Position numbers and translations under genes: made by a program. From contig NZ_CP032482.1 of NCBI RefSeq assembly GCF_003600645.1, forward strand, positions 3,658,001 to 3,722,000: a DNA stretch of 64,000 bases, in the 5' to 3' direction. The stretch is from Yersinia rochesterensis. GTDB lineage: Bacteria; Pseudomonadota; Gammaproteobacteria; Enterobacterales; Enterobacteriaceae. The first letter of the stretch is position 1. The number at the start of each line of letters is the position of its first letter. Below, one piece after another: positions 18,418 through 29,500 of the stretch. The notes under the pieces are model-generated. The model saw only the letters and a list, made by a program, of their open reading frames with translations, was not told the DNA's origin and made no database searches.

Positions 18418-19230
18418 CTAAAATCGCCCCTTCGGTATCACCAACGGCGTATGCGAAACCGGATCATCAATAATTAAACAGGGCATACCAAAAACCTGCT
18501 CGACTAAATCGGCAGTGATCACGTCGCGCGGTTTACCTTGCGTCACTATCTGCCCATCGCGCATGGCGATAATATGGGTGGCATAGCGGCAAGCATGATT
18601 AAGATCATGCAGGACGGCCACTAACGTATGGTTATGTTCCTGATTAAGATTGCTAAATAACTCAAGCAAATCAATTTGATGGGCAATATCTAAATAGGTG
18701 GTTGGCTCATCTAACAGTAACAATGGCGTTTGTTGCGCCAGCACCATGGCTATCCATACCCGTTGGCGTTGCCCGCCGGATAAAGCATCCACCGACCTGT
18801 CCGCCAGTTCACTGACCCCCGTGGCTTCCATGGCATGGCTGACCGCCAACCGGTCGGTTTGTGTCCATTGCTGCAACAATTTCTGATGGGGATAGCGGCC
18901 TCGCGCCACTAAATCCAGCACACTGATACCATCCGGAGCTTGCGAGCTTTGCGGTAATAAGCCCAAATGGCGCGCAACATGCCGGGTATCAAGGCTGGCA
19001 ATATTCTTACCGTCTAAAATCACCTGGCCCGCCTGCGGTTTCAGCAAACGGCTCAAAGCACGTAACAGTGTCGATTTGCCACAGGCATTGGGGCCGACAA
19101 TCACGGTAAACTCACCATCAGGAATGGCGACACTCAGGTTCTTGCTGATAATCTTGCCGTCATAACCTAAGGTCAGAGCATCGGCCTGCAAGCGCGACAG
19201 AGGTAAGGTGGCAGAGCTAGCATTACTCAT
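18418..19230 (-). CDS. fepC: Ferric siderophore ABC transporter ATPase FepC
   Basis: About 270 residues. Walker A GPNACGKSTLLRAL, signature LSGGQRQRVWIAMVLAQ, Walker B LLLLDEPTTYLD and the switch His in AVLHDLNHACRYA are all present. Energises import of the ferric catechol siderophore through FepD-FepG. Start chosen at ATG 19230, which overlaps the fepG stop (ATGA) and has GGACG ahead; the frame continues ten codons further upstream inside fepG. Last gene of fepDGC, reading leftwards. Confidence 0.95.
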   Translation of the reverse strand: MSNASSATLPLSRLQADALTLGYDGKIISKNLSVAIPDGEFTVIVGPNACGKSTLLRALSRLLKPQAGQVILDGKNIASLDTRHVARHLGLLPQSSQAPDGISVLDLVARGRYPHQKLLQQWTQTDRLAVSHAMEATGVSELADRSVDALSGGQRQRVWIAMVLAQQTPLLLLDEPTTYLDIAHQIDLLELFSNLNQEHNHTLVAVLHDLNHACRYATHIIAMRDGQIVTQGKPRDVITADLVEQVFGMPCLIIDDPVSHTPLVIPKGRF

Positions 19231-20270
19231 GATCGTCCGGACTCTCGGATTAAAAGCCAAATAAGGTATAAGCCGCCGATGCTGATGGTGACCACACCGA
19301 CTGGCAATTGATTAGGTGAAAATAGGTGCTGAGCGCACAAATCCGCGGCTATCAATAACAATGCTCCCATCAGCGCAGACGCGGTCAACGTCACTGAAGA
19401 TGTGCCCAACAAACGTTTTGCAATCTGTGGCGCGGCTAATGCAATAAAGGAAATAGGCCCCGCCGCCGCAGTGACCGCGGCCATCAAAATCACGCCAATC
19501 GCCATCAAGCCCAAACGGGTTCTTTCGACCGGAACGCCCAAAGCTCCCGCCGCATCATCGCCCATTTCCAACAGCGGCATACGGCGGCTCAGTAACATAG
19601 CCACCAGGGTAGCGATAATGATAAATATCACCGACGGCAAGCCCTTGGCCCACGTCAGGCCATTAAGCGAACCGGCCCCCCACGCCGCGGCGGTCATAGC
19701 GGCTTCTAATGACGCCGTGATAGTCAGCCAGGTATTGAATGCCGTTAACATTGCGCCAATGGCGATGCCGACAATAATCAGCCGAAAACCCTGAATCCCC
19801 TGCCGATAAGCCAACAAATACACCGCGAGGGCAGACAGCAACCCTCCCCCCAGCGCGCTACTGGCAACCTCAAAATAGTTGCCGTTGAACAGGGTAATCG
19901 CCACCAGTGCACCGGTATAAGCCCCCGCATTAAAGCCGATGATATCTGGGCTACCTAATGGATTGCGCACCAATGACTGAAATATAGCGCCACTGATCCC
20001 TAGCGCAGCACCGAAAATCAACGCCATCATGGCGCGGGGCAACCGCCATTGGTTGACGATAATATCCGCCGCACCGCTGGCTTGGCCGAATAGGGCTGAA
20101 AATACTTGCCCGGAAGAGAGCGGTAAAGTCCCGACCCTTAATGCCAGCAGCCCCGTCAATAAACAGGCCAATAGCAGTAAACTGCCGACAATCAGGCTAC
20201 GGGGTTGGATCCGCAGATTGATTGGGCCATCAGGGCGGCCCAATAGCCATGGCGGAGTAGCGGGTTTCAT
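19227..20270 (-). CDS. fepG: Ferric siderophore ABC permease FepG
   Basis: 347 residues, FecCD-type inner-membrane permease with about nine or ten helices. Characteristic segments: WRLPRAMMALIFGAALGISG, NPLGSPDIIGFNAGAYTGAL, AAGPISFIALAAPQIAKRLLG. Forms the membrane channel with FepD. Overlaps both neighbours by ATGA, so the three proteins are probably made in fixed proportion. Confidence 0.94.
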   Translation of the reverse strand: MKPATPPWLLGRPDGPINLRIQPRSLIVGSLLLLACLLTGLLALRVGTLPLSSGQVFSALFGQASGAADIIVNQWRLPRAMMALIFGAALGISGAIFQSLVRNPLGSPDIIGFNAGAYTGALVAITLFNGNYFEVASSALGGGLLSALAVYLLAYRQGIQGFRLIIVGIAIGAMLTAFNTWLTITASLEAAMTAAAWGAGSLNGLTWAKGLPSVIFIIIATLVAMLLSRRMPLLEMGDDAAGALGVPVERTRLGLMAIGVILMAAVTAAAGPISFIALAAPQIAKRLLGTSSVTLTASALMGALLLIAADLCAQHLFSPNQLPVGVVTISIGGLYLIWLLIRESGRS

Positions 20271-21334
20271 AACGCGGTCATCCTTTTATTACGGCGTACC
20301 AGCCAGATCAATAAGGGCGCGCCAATAAATGCCGTTACGATGGAAACCCGCAATTCACCCGGTACCAGAAAGCGGCCGACGATATCAGAAACCAGTAACA
20401 AAATTGGAGTCATCACCAAGGTGAATGGGAGAATCCAACATTGATTCGGCCCGACAATCCAGCGAGCAATATGCGGCACCATCAGGCCGACAAAGGCGAT
20501 CGGGCCAACTGCCGCAGTAGCAGCACCGCAGAGTAAAGTCACAGTGACCACAGCCCAAAATTGGGTTTGACCAATGCGCGCGCCAATTGCGGCGGCTAAA
20601 TCCTCCCCCATATGCATAGCATTGAGGGGCCGAGCCAGCAGCAAGGCAATCACACAGCCGAGAAGAATGGCGGGCGCGACCGCCATCACCACCGACATAT
20701 CGCGGATGTCCAGCGAGCCAGCTTGCCAGAAGCGAACGCGGTCGTAGACCTGCGGGTGTGTCAGTGATATGCCGGTAGAAATCCCCATGAGTACCGCCCC
20801 GATGGCCACGCCGGAGAGGGTCAGCCGCAAAGGATTAACCCGCCCACTGCCCTGTGTTCCCACCCAATACACCACCAGCGTCGTGAGCATCGCGCCAATA
20901 AATGCAGCAATCATATAGCCATGAATGGCATGTACGCCGAAAACAGTGATACCAAGTACCACCGCAAAACTGGCCCCCGCATTGACGCCCAAAATCCCTG
21001 GGTCCGCCAAAGGATTGCGGGTCAATGCTTGAATCACTGCGCCGGATAACCCGAGTGCAGCACCGGCTAGCACACCAATCAAGGTGCGGGGTAGGCGAGA
21101 TTCCAGTATTAAAACGCTGTCGGCATTGTTGTGTTCACCCAGCAAACTTTGCCAGACAACAGAGAAAGGAATGGCTTTAGCACCGAGCATCAGGCTGGCA
21201 ACCATCACGAGCATCAATATAACTATGCTGAGTAAAAACAAAAGTCCCCGGCGGGATTGTGCGTTTTCAGCAACAACAGGGCTTGGTTTTAGCCGTTTTG
21301 GTAAAGATTGGTTTGGGGAATCAGTCGCTGACAT
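20267..21334 (-). CDS. fepD: Ferric siderophore ABC permease FepD
   Basis: 355 residues, FecCD family: LESRLPRTLIGVLAGAALGL, NPLADPGILGVNAGASFAVV, AAVGPIAFVGLMVPHIARWI. A 40-residue hydrophilic N-terminus precedes the first helix. First gene of the fepDGC operon, divergent from entS with a Fur-box-like operator between them. Confidence 0.94.
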   Translation of the reverse strand: MSATDSPNQSLPKRLKPSPVVAENAQSRRGLLFLLSIVILMLVMVASLMLGAKAIPFSVVWQSLLGEHNNADSVLILESRLPRTLIGVLAGAALGLSGAVIQALTRNPLADPGILGVNAGASFAVVLGITVFGVHAIHGYMIAAFIGAMLTTLVVYWVGTQGSGRVNPLRLTLSGVAIGAVLMGISTGISLTHPQVYDRVRFWQAGSLDIRDMSVVMAVAPAILLGCVIALLLARPLNAMHMGEDLAAAIGARIGQTQFWAVVTVTLLCGAATAAVGPIAFVGLMVPHIARWIVGPNQCWILPFTLVMTPILLLVSDIVGRFLVPGELRVSIVTAFIGAPLLIWLVRRNKRMTAL

Positions 21335-21382
21335 TGTGACTCTTTTTTAACAAACGCCGATTGTTTATAAATGATTATTTAC

Positions 21383-21423
21383 AAATGATTGTTATTATCG
21401 TTTTGATTATCATTAGTATTAAT
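21383..21423. promoter_or_regulatory. Fur-box-like operator(s) between fepD and entS
   Basis: Two adjoining Fur-like arrays: AATGATTGTTATTATC at about 21384-21399 and TTGATTATCATTAGTATT at about 21403-21420. They sit in the 210-base divergent gap, placed to control both fepDGC and entS. Confidence 0.7.
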
Positions 21424-21545
21424 TTCATGTATTTTAACACGACTTACAATGGGAATGCATTGGCTAAAACCGCTTCCCGGCAAGATTAATGTCCGTTTGT
21501 CACCATGGCAGGTCATTGTTACCTACATTAAAGGATTAAATCATC

Positions 21546-22817
21546 ATGGAAAAATCACCGATTCTTTTAGATTTCAGCCTGTTAAGAGAAAATGCTAATT
21601 TTCGAGCGGTGTTTTTTGCCCGTTTTATTTCCATTTTGGGGCTGGGGATGCTCACGGTTGCGGTGCCGGTGCAGATACAAATGATGACCGGATCCACCTT
21701 GCAAGTGGGGCTGGCCGTCACCTTGGATGGGCTGGGGATGTTTATTGGCTTATTGCTGGGGGGCGTATTAGCGGACAGACTTGATCGACGTAAACTGATT
21801 TTATTCGCCCGCTTTACCTGTGGTTTAGGTTTTATTGGCTTAAGTATCAATGCGTTCTCTGTGACACCCTCATTGTGGGTTTTGTATGTTTTAGCGGCCT
21901 GGGATGGGTTCTTTGGTGCTCTCGGTATGACCGCATTGATGGCGGCAACGCCCTCACTGGTCGGGCGAGAAAATCTGGCCGCAGCGGGCGGGTTAAGCAT
22001 GCTGACTGTGCGTTTTGGCTCGGTGATTTCCCCGGCCATTGGCGGCCTGGTGATTGTTTATGGCGGAGTGGGTTGGAACTACGGGATTGCTGCGGTGGGG
22101 ACGATGTTAACTCTGTTGCCGCTGTTGAGTCTGCCCTCAATGAAACCGACAACCAGCCAGCATGAACACCCATTACGGGCATTGGCGACAGGGATTTCGT
22201 TTGTATTGCGGCATAAAGTTGTTGGCTCCGTGGTGTTGCTGGGGACATTGGTCAGCATGATTGGGGCTATCCGTATTTTGTTCCCCGCGCTGGCGGAGAA
22301 TACCTATCATGTCGGGGCTTCACAGATTGGTTTAATGTACTCAGTGGTGCCACTGGGGGCGACAATCGGGGCCTTTACCAGTGGCTGGGTCAATCAAGTT
22401 CGCCGCCCTGGAATGGTGCTGATGTACAGTTCTATTGCCGCTTTTTTAGCCATCGGGACATTAGGGCTGACCAATAATTTCTATCTGGCTCTGCCCGGTT
22501 TGTTGTTATATGGCTATCTAGGGTCTATCAGTGGATTGCTGCAATATACCTTAGTGCAAACTCATACACCGGATGCCTTATTAGGGCGGGTGAACAGCCT
22601 ATGGAATGTGCAGTTTGTCGCGGGTGAATCATTCGGCGCATTGGGGTTAGGTGTGTTAGCGAGAGTCATGGCCCCGGCGCTCAGCGCCTTGACCTTTGGT
22701 ATGATCGCCGCAACGGCGGGGGGGGTTATTGCCGTCTGTGGCGGGACATTACGCCGCGCGACCATGGGGGACGAGGTTTCCAATGAGGGGGAGAAGATTG
22801 ATGAAGTTGGCGGGTGA
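21546..22817 (+). CDS. entS: Siderophore exporter EntS (MFS)
   Basis: 423 residues, about twelve membrane helices. The N-terminus (FSLLRENANFRAVFFARFIS, then LGMLTVAVPVQIQMMTGSTL) and the motif GGVLADRLDRRK match EntS, the inner-membrane exporter of enterobactin. By context it exports the product of the adjacent NRPS. It converges on the NRPS gene across a 725-base gap that holds the inverted-repeat element. The C-terminal ~25 residues are hydrophilic. Confidence 0.92.
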   Translation: MEKSPILLDFSLLRENANFRAVFFARFISILGLGMLTVAVPVQIQMMTGSTLQVGLAVTLDGLGMFIGLLLGGVLADRLDRRKLILFARFTCGLGFIGLSINAFSVTPSLWVLYVLAAWDGFFGALGMTALMAATPSLVGRENLAAAGGLSMLTVRFGSVISPAIGGLVIVYGGVGWNYGIAAVGTMLTLLPLLSLPSMKPTTSQHEHPLRALATGISFVLRHKVVGSVVLLGTLVSMIGAIRILFPALAENTYHVGASQIGLMYSVVPLGATIGAFTSGWVNQVRRPGMVLMYSSIAAFLAIGTLGLTNNFYLALPGLLLYGYLGSISGLLQYTLVQTHTPDALLGRVNSLWNVQFVAGESFGALGLGVLARVMAPALSALTFGMIAATAGGVIAVCGGTLRRATMGDEVSNEGEKIDEVGG

Positions 22818-22828
22818 TAGATCACCGG

Positions 22829-22948
22829 ATCATTGTTTTGGTTGATAGTCGATTTGGTACTCAGGTTCGGTTGTTAGAATTTCACTGTTCACTTAACCTC
22901 CGACTCATAAATACAGATCGAATCATTGTTTCGGTTGATATTCGTTTA
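22829..22948. repeat. Pair of imperfect 27-base direct repeats straddling the left end of the TIR element
   Basis: Copy 1 at 22829-22855 and copy 2 at 22922-22948 share ATCATTGTTT-GGTTGATA-TCG-TT with about three differences. The left inverted end of the 650-bp element lies between the copies. Possibly a trace of a duplication or nested insertion. Confidence 0.7.
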
Positions 22949-23513
22949 GTTATCACTTAATCCCAGTCGCCTCAACCGAGCAGGAGGGCTAGCCGGCCCT
23001 CCTGCACCTGCGGCTTGCGCGAAATATTGCCCTGCGGGTAAACCCTCCTGCGTCTTTCGGGCTGACGAGCCAGCGCGATTCGCATCCATGCTCAAGCGCA
23101 CTTTTCGCCGCCATCCCTGGCGGCTCACTCTACCCTCCATCCTTGTCGGCAATATTCCTGATTGCGCTCAACATCAAAACCACGGTTTTGACCTTGATGT
23201 TAAAAGCACATTTGAGCCGCCGAGTGAAGAATGGAGCAAGGGAAATCCGCCATGGACGGCGGATTTAGGCGTCATGAGCAGGGACGCGACAACACTGCGA
23301 AGCAGTTTTGAACAACGCTTGCGTTGGCCCGAAGGGTAGCCTCGAAGAGGCTATAATAAAGCCGTCCCGCCAGTGAAATGATGAGTGAGGGAACCCACGC
23401 CGTGGGCTGGCGATACGTGCGAAGCGCGGGATTCCACAAGGGTGCGCGCCCGCACCCTTTGGCGATTGGTTCAGCCGAGGCCAAGTGACCAGTAAAATTC
23501 TAACAACCGAACC
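22864..23513. repeat. 650-bp hairpin-rich element with 39-bp imperfect terminal inverted repeats
   Basis: The ends 22864-22902 and 23475-23513 are inverted copies of each other (34 of 39 positions by eye; the outermost 19, GGTTCGGTTGTTAGAATTT, are identical). Inside are several stem-loops: 22980-23005 (10-bp stem), 23107-23124, 23170-23201, 23243-23266 (9-bp stem), 23338-23352 and 23440-23457. Short open frames exist on both strands but none has a ribosome-binding site or a recognisable protein. No transposase and no clear target-site duplication. The interior is more G/C-rich than its AT-rich edges. It lies exactly between the convergent entS and NRPS genes. Best read as a non-autonomous mobile or dispersed structured repeat; copy number elsewhere cannot be judged here. 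Confidence 0.65.
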
Positions 23514-23542
23514 AGAACATCGAACCTATTCACCATCCCCAA

Positions 23543-26500
23543 CTACAATGACCTAATCCCACTAAACACTTGCTGCAAAATGGGCCCCAGCACTTTTAAT
23601 GTCTCCGGCGACATCATCGTGATATGCGAACAATCAAGATGATATGTCCGCAGTTGCTTCACATATGGCCGCCAGATATCCTCGGGAGTCTCACCCGCGG
23701 GTAGGGTTTGGGTGGCAACAAATAACGTGGTTTCACCCTCGTAAACTGGCGTTTTAGCCCCTGATAACAAGCCGACAGAGTCGTCATAATTTGCCTGAAT
23801 TTGCGCAAACATTTCTCGTTTCTCTTGCTGCTCATCGCCCGCCGCCGCCATAAACAATGCCCGCTCGCGCTCAACTTCCTCCAGCGCCTCCGCCTCAATC
23901 GGCGCATTCCAATCCTGGGTTTCCGGCGGATAGGTATCCAACAACCCCAAGAAAGCCACTTCCTCGCCCTGTGCTTGTAATTTTACCGCCATGGCCTGCG
24001 CCACTGTGCCGCCCAATGAGTATCCCATTAGGTGATATGGCCCCTGTGGCTGCACCTGACGTAAGGTCGCCAAATGATGGTCACATAAGCTGTCCATATC
24101 CCGACTAGTGGCAATGGCCCCATGAGGGCGCGGAGACTGAATTCCCAGCACCGGCCAACTACCCGGCAAATAACGCGGTAACAAACTGAATTGCCAAGCA
24201 AAACCAGACGCCGGATGGATACAAAATAGCGGGTTTCCCCTACCACCACGCAACTGCAAGACTTCGCTGAAACCAGCTTTACCCGCGGGTTTATCTGACT
24301 GCGGCTGGCTCAATGCGGCTGCCAATGCCGCCACTGTCGAGGCCACCATCACCTGCCCCACCGCGACGGGCTGTTGCAACTCACGGCGCAGGTCAGCCGC
24401 CAAGCGCATTGCCAACAAAGAATGGCCGCCCAGCGCGAAGAAATCATCATCCGCACCGACGCTTTCAACTCCCAACAAATGGGCAAATAATCCCGCAATC
24501 AGACTTTCCAAACCGGCTTGTGGCGCGCGCCCACTACTGCCCGCCTGATTCACTGGTGCCGGTAATGCCTTGCGATCCAGTTTGCCATTGGCACTCAGCG
24601 GGAAAGCACTCAGGCTGACGATAACTACCGGCACCATATGCGCCGGTAAGCGCTCACTAAGCTGGCTGCGCAAAACCTCTAAATCAATATTTTCCGATCC
24701 GACAACCGGCACAATATAGCCGACCAACTGGCGGGTATCGGCTCCGGCTAAGGCCCCTTCCGCCCCCGCCAAGGTGCGGGCATGCACCACCGCTTGCTGG
24801 ACTGAAGGAAACTCCAATAGCGCAGATTCAATCTCACCTAATTCAATGCGTTGCCCACGAATTTTCAATTGATCGTCACTGCGCCCCAAATATTCTACTG
24901 TGCCATCCGGCAGCCAGCGGGCGATATCACCGGTGCGGTACATCCGCTGTCCACGGTCATAAGGATCAGCAACAAATCGGCTGGCAGTCAGATCTGGGCG
25001 GGCATGGTAACCCTGCGCCAGTTGTACGCCACACAAATAGAGATCGCCCGAAATGCCGACCGGGGCTTGCCGCAGCATAGTGTCGAGAATACGCAGTTGG
25101 GTATTCCACACCGGCTTGCCGATGGGCACACTGCTGCCAGTCACTCGCGCCAAAGCATCACCATAGGCGGGTTGATAAGTGACATCCACCGCCGCTTCGG
25201 TTGGGCCATATAAATTATGCAATGGAGCAGCAAAAATCTGTTGGTATAGCTCCGATAGCTCGCGTGACAATGCTTCGCCACTGCAAAATACTCGGCGTAA
25301 GCTCTGGCAAGGCTGCTGCTGCCCATGCATCGCACTGACAAAAGCGGCCAGCATTGAGGGCACAAAGTGAGCGGTCGTGACGCCATAATCCTCAATCAAG
25401 CTACGCAGTAGCTCGGGGTCACGATGAGCTTCTGGCGGCACCATGACCAATCTTGCCCCGGTTATCATCGGCCAGAAAAACTCCCACACCGAGACATCAA
25501 AACTGCACGGCGTTTTCTGTAATACCACGTCATCAGCGCCCAGCGGATACTCATTTTGCATCCATAACAGGCGGTTAACGATAGCCCCATGTGTGACTAC
25601 CACACCTTTTGGCCGCCCCGTAGAGCCGGAGGTGTAAATCAAATAAGCCGGATGGTTTGGCGTTATCTGGATGGCGGGCAACAGCGCCGGTTTATCCTGC
25701 GTGGGCAGTTGATCCAGCAGCAACAGCGGGGCCTGGCCGGTAAAGCGCTCAGCCAAAGAGCTGACCGTAATAAGGAGACGTGGATCGGCATCACTGATCA
25801 TGTAAGCCAGGCGATCATCAGGATAACCAGTATCCAGCGGCAAATAAGCAGCGCCTGCGGCCAAAATAGCCATCAAGGCCAAACTGAGATTCACCGAGCG
25901 CGGCAGCGCCACAGCAACCCGGTCACCGGGCAGCACGCCCTGTTGACGTAGATGGGCAGCCAGCGATTGAACCCGCTGATTAACTTGCTGATAAGTGAGT
26001 GTTTCATCAGCATCCAATAAGGCGATAGCCTGTGGTGTTAGCTGCGACTGTTGGTTTAGCAAATCACATAGTGTCAGCGCAGGTAGGGCGATGGCAGTGT
26101 CATTGGCGGCTGCCAACAGCGCTTTTTCATCGGCAGTCAGCAAATTCAGGGCGGATAACGGCAATTCGGGCTGCCAGACCAAATATTCCAGCAACATCAC
26201 CAAGCGCTGGGCCAATCGTTGCGGATCGCCGACCGCATCACGGTATTCCAGTTGCAGATGCAGCTTCTCGCCCGGCAACACCAATAAAGTCAGTGGGTAA
26301 TGGGTATAACCGCGATTATTCAGTGCATTACACCGCAAACCCTTGAAAGATTGCTGATGTAATTGATTGTTTTCCGGGTAGTTTTCAACCACCAGCAAGG
26401 TATCAAATAATGTATTCGCCCCGGCCAGACGCTGGATCTCCCCCAACCCCAGACCATCGTGCTCCAGTAGTTGGATCTGCTGCTGCTGCAACGCGGTCAA

Positions 26501-29500
26501 CTGTGCTAACAGTGGCAATTGCGGCTGTAATTTCACCCGCACCGGGAGGGTGTTACTGAACAGCCCGACGTGCTGTTCGATACCGTCGATTTCACTAAAA
26601 CGGCCAGAAACCGGTGAGCCGAATACCACATCATCACGGCCACTAAGCACGCCCAATAAGGTGGCCCAAACCCCTTGCAGTAGAGTATTGAGCGTGATGC
26701 CATCGCGCCGTTGCAACTCGGTCAGTGCCGTTTCCAGTTTGCTGTCCAGCGCGATAGTCCATTCGCGTACCGGGCTGGCGGCATTGGTTTCAGGATATAG
26801 AATCGTTGGCGTGACACCGCGAACAGCCTGCTGCCAGGCCAAACGGTCTGATTGCAGGTCGCGCGACGTCATGCGGCGAATCAAATCACCATAACTGACA
26901 CTCAGCGGCGCTAATTCCGGCTTATTGCCGTAGAGATGCAGCAAGTCATGCAGCAAAATTGCCGATGACCAGCCATCTCCCACCAAATGGTGCGCGATGA
27001 TGATCAACGAATAGCGCTCGGCGCTGTAGCGGATTAAGGTGGCAATCAGTAAAGGTTTTAATGTCCCCGCCGTCTCACTCACCAGATCCCGTGCCAGCCC
27101 TTCGCGCTCCAATTGCTGGGTTTTGGCAGTTTGCTGATCCGGTGTCAATGCGCTCAAGTCATATTGCTGCCATGGCCAGCGACGGGCGCTATCTTGAATC
27201 TGCGGTAGAATTTGTAATGATTCACTGTGCAACTCACTGTCAAAAATAGCCCCCAGTTGCGGGTAGCGCCGCAGTAGGTTTTCCAGTGCATCACGCAAGC
27301 ACTCAATGTCTAATGCACCTTGAAGGTCAAAACGGCTGATCGCATTGTAATTGTTAGCTTCTTGCCCTAACTGAGCATGGAACAGTAAACCTTGTTGGAG
27401 CGGCAATACCGGGAGAATATCGGCGATTGGGCCATATTTTTCGCCAGCCGCCTGCCACAGTGTTTCGGGTAAGGATGCCGTGGGTGCCGCTTCGGGCGAA
27501 CTCATTAAGGGTTGTAAAGCCAGCGCCATTTTAGCCGGTGTGCGCAGAGCAAAAATCTCGCGCGGAGCCAAGCGGAAACCGGCGCGACGCAAAGTGCTCC
27601 CCAGCGCCATAGCGGAAATACTGTCGCCCCCGAGTTGGAAGAAATCATCTTCCGCACCAATATTGCCCAAACGCAGCAAGTGGGCGATGGCATCACACAA
27701 CAGCTTTTCCGGCGGGGTTTGTGGTGCCCGGCTGGTGAACTGTTGCCGATGTTGTGGGGCGGGCAGCGCTTGCCTGTCAATCTTGCCGTTTACCGTCAGC
27801 GGCATTTCATCCAACACCATCAGGATCGCGGGCACCATATAATCTGGCAAGCTCGCGGCCAATTGATCCATTAGCCGGGCATTAAGATCTTTACTCTGGC
27901 GCAGTTGCGCATCGGGTACCACGCAGTAGCCAATAAGCCGATGGGTCGCGCCGACCGCTTCGGCGATAACCACTGCGCTACTGACTGCCGGCAAGACCAC
28001 TAGCGCGTTTTCGACTTCGCCCAGCTCAACCCGGAAACCGCGCACTTTTATCTGGTGGTCGGTGCGCCCGACAAAATCCAACTGCCCCTCTGCCGTCCAG
28101 CGCATCAAGTCGCCGCTGCGATACATCACTTCGCCGTGACGGAAAGGGTTGGCCACAAAACGCGCCGCGGTTAAATCAGGCCGGTTCAGATAACCACGAG
28201 CCAACCCTTTACCGGCAATATATAACTCCCCCACCGCACCTATTGGCACTTTGGCGAGTTGACTATCCAGCAAATAGACTTCGGTATTCGCCACCGGCCG
28301 GCCAATAACCGGTTGCGTCGCCACCTGGATATTCGCGCCGAGGGTATCTATGGTGTATTCCGACGGGCCGTAGAAGTTAACCACGTTCAGTTCAGGATGC
28401 TGTTTCAGCCGCTCCCACAAACGCGGTGTGGCGGCTTCACCGCCAATCATAATAAAGGCGGGCTGGTGATGCCCAGCCTCCAGTAAACCGCTATCGATCA
28501 TTTGCGTAAAGAATGACGGGGTAATGTCCATGGTGTCGATTGGCGTCTGATCCATCATCTGCACCAATGCATAAGCATCACGGCGCATTTCTTCATCAAA
28601 AATGACCATCTCGCAGCCCATCATCATCCAGAACAGCGGTTCCCAAGAGGAATCGAAAGAGAATGATGCGGTATGCCCCGCGCGCATTCGGCGGGTATTA
28701 TGCCGCTTAAATTCCGCCATCGCCGGGCCATACAGGTACGTGCGGTGCGCCACGAGCAAATTGACTAACCCGCCATGGGTGCTCATGACCCCTTTAGGTC
28801 GGCCAGTCGAACCCGAGGTATAAATCATGTATGCCAGATGTTCACCGTGCAGGGAATGCTGGCGCTCTGCATCAGTAATGGGCCGAACAGAGAAAACCGT
28901 GCATTCCTGCTGGAAGCGCGATTCATTCAGGCAAACTATTTCCATCTCGCCGGTGATAGCCAGTGAAGATAACAAACTTTCAGTCGATTGATGGGCTAGG
29001 AGTAAGCGCGGTCTGGCGTCCTCGCACATTTTGGCGAGCCGCTCCATCGGGTAATCCAGATCAAGCGGCATGTAAGCTGCTCCACTGGCCAGAGTCCCCA
29101 AGATGGCGACCAGCGAATCCACAGTTCGCGGAATACCAATCGCGACCACATCATCAGCCTGAATTCCTCTGGCGATCAATGCTCGCCCTAGTTGGGCCAC
29201 ACGGTCAGAAAGCTGGCGATAAGTCAGACTTTGCTTGCCACAGCTCACCGCAATAGCATCCGGTTGCGCACTCACTTGCTGCTGGAAAATATCCAACACC
29301 GACACCACTCCGGCTGGCAGACTTAATTGCGGGCCTTTGGCCCAACTATCAATGCGTTGCAGCTCCTGCTGTGGCGTCAATATGAGGTCGCCTACCGTGA
29401 TTTCGGCTTGGGTCGCCAATTGCTGCAACAAGAATTGTATCCGCTCACCATGCTGATGTAAGCAGGCGAGGTCATAGCGCTGCGCATTTGCCAGCATTTC

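Noticed and set aside
22946..23484. Short open frames on both strands inside the 650-bp inverted-repeat element
   Set aside because: They overlap each other and the hairpins, lack ribosome-binding sites, and encode no transposase-like or other known sequence.
22864..23513. Identification of the inverted-repeat element as ERIC or YPAL
   Set aside because: It is several times longer than these families and lacks the ERIC central motif, which is clearly present instead at 32670-32794.
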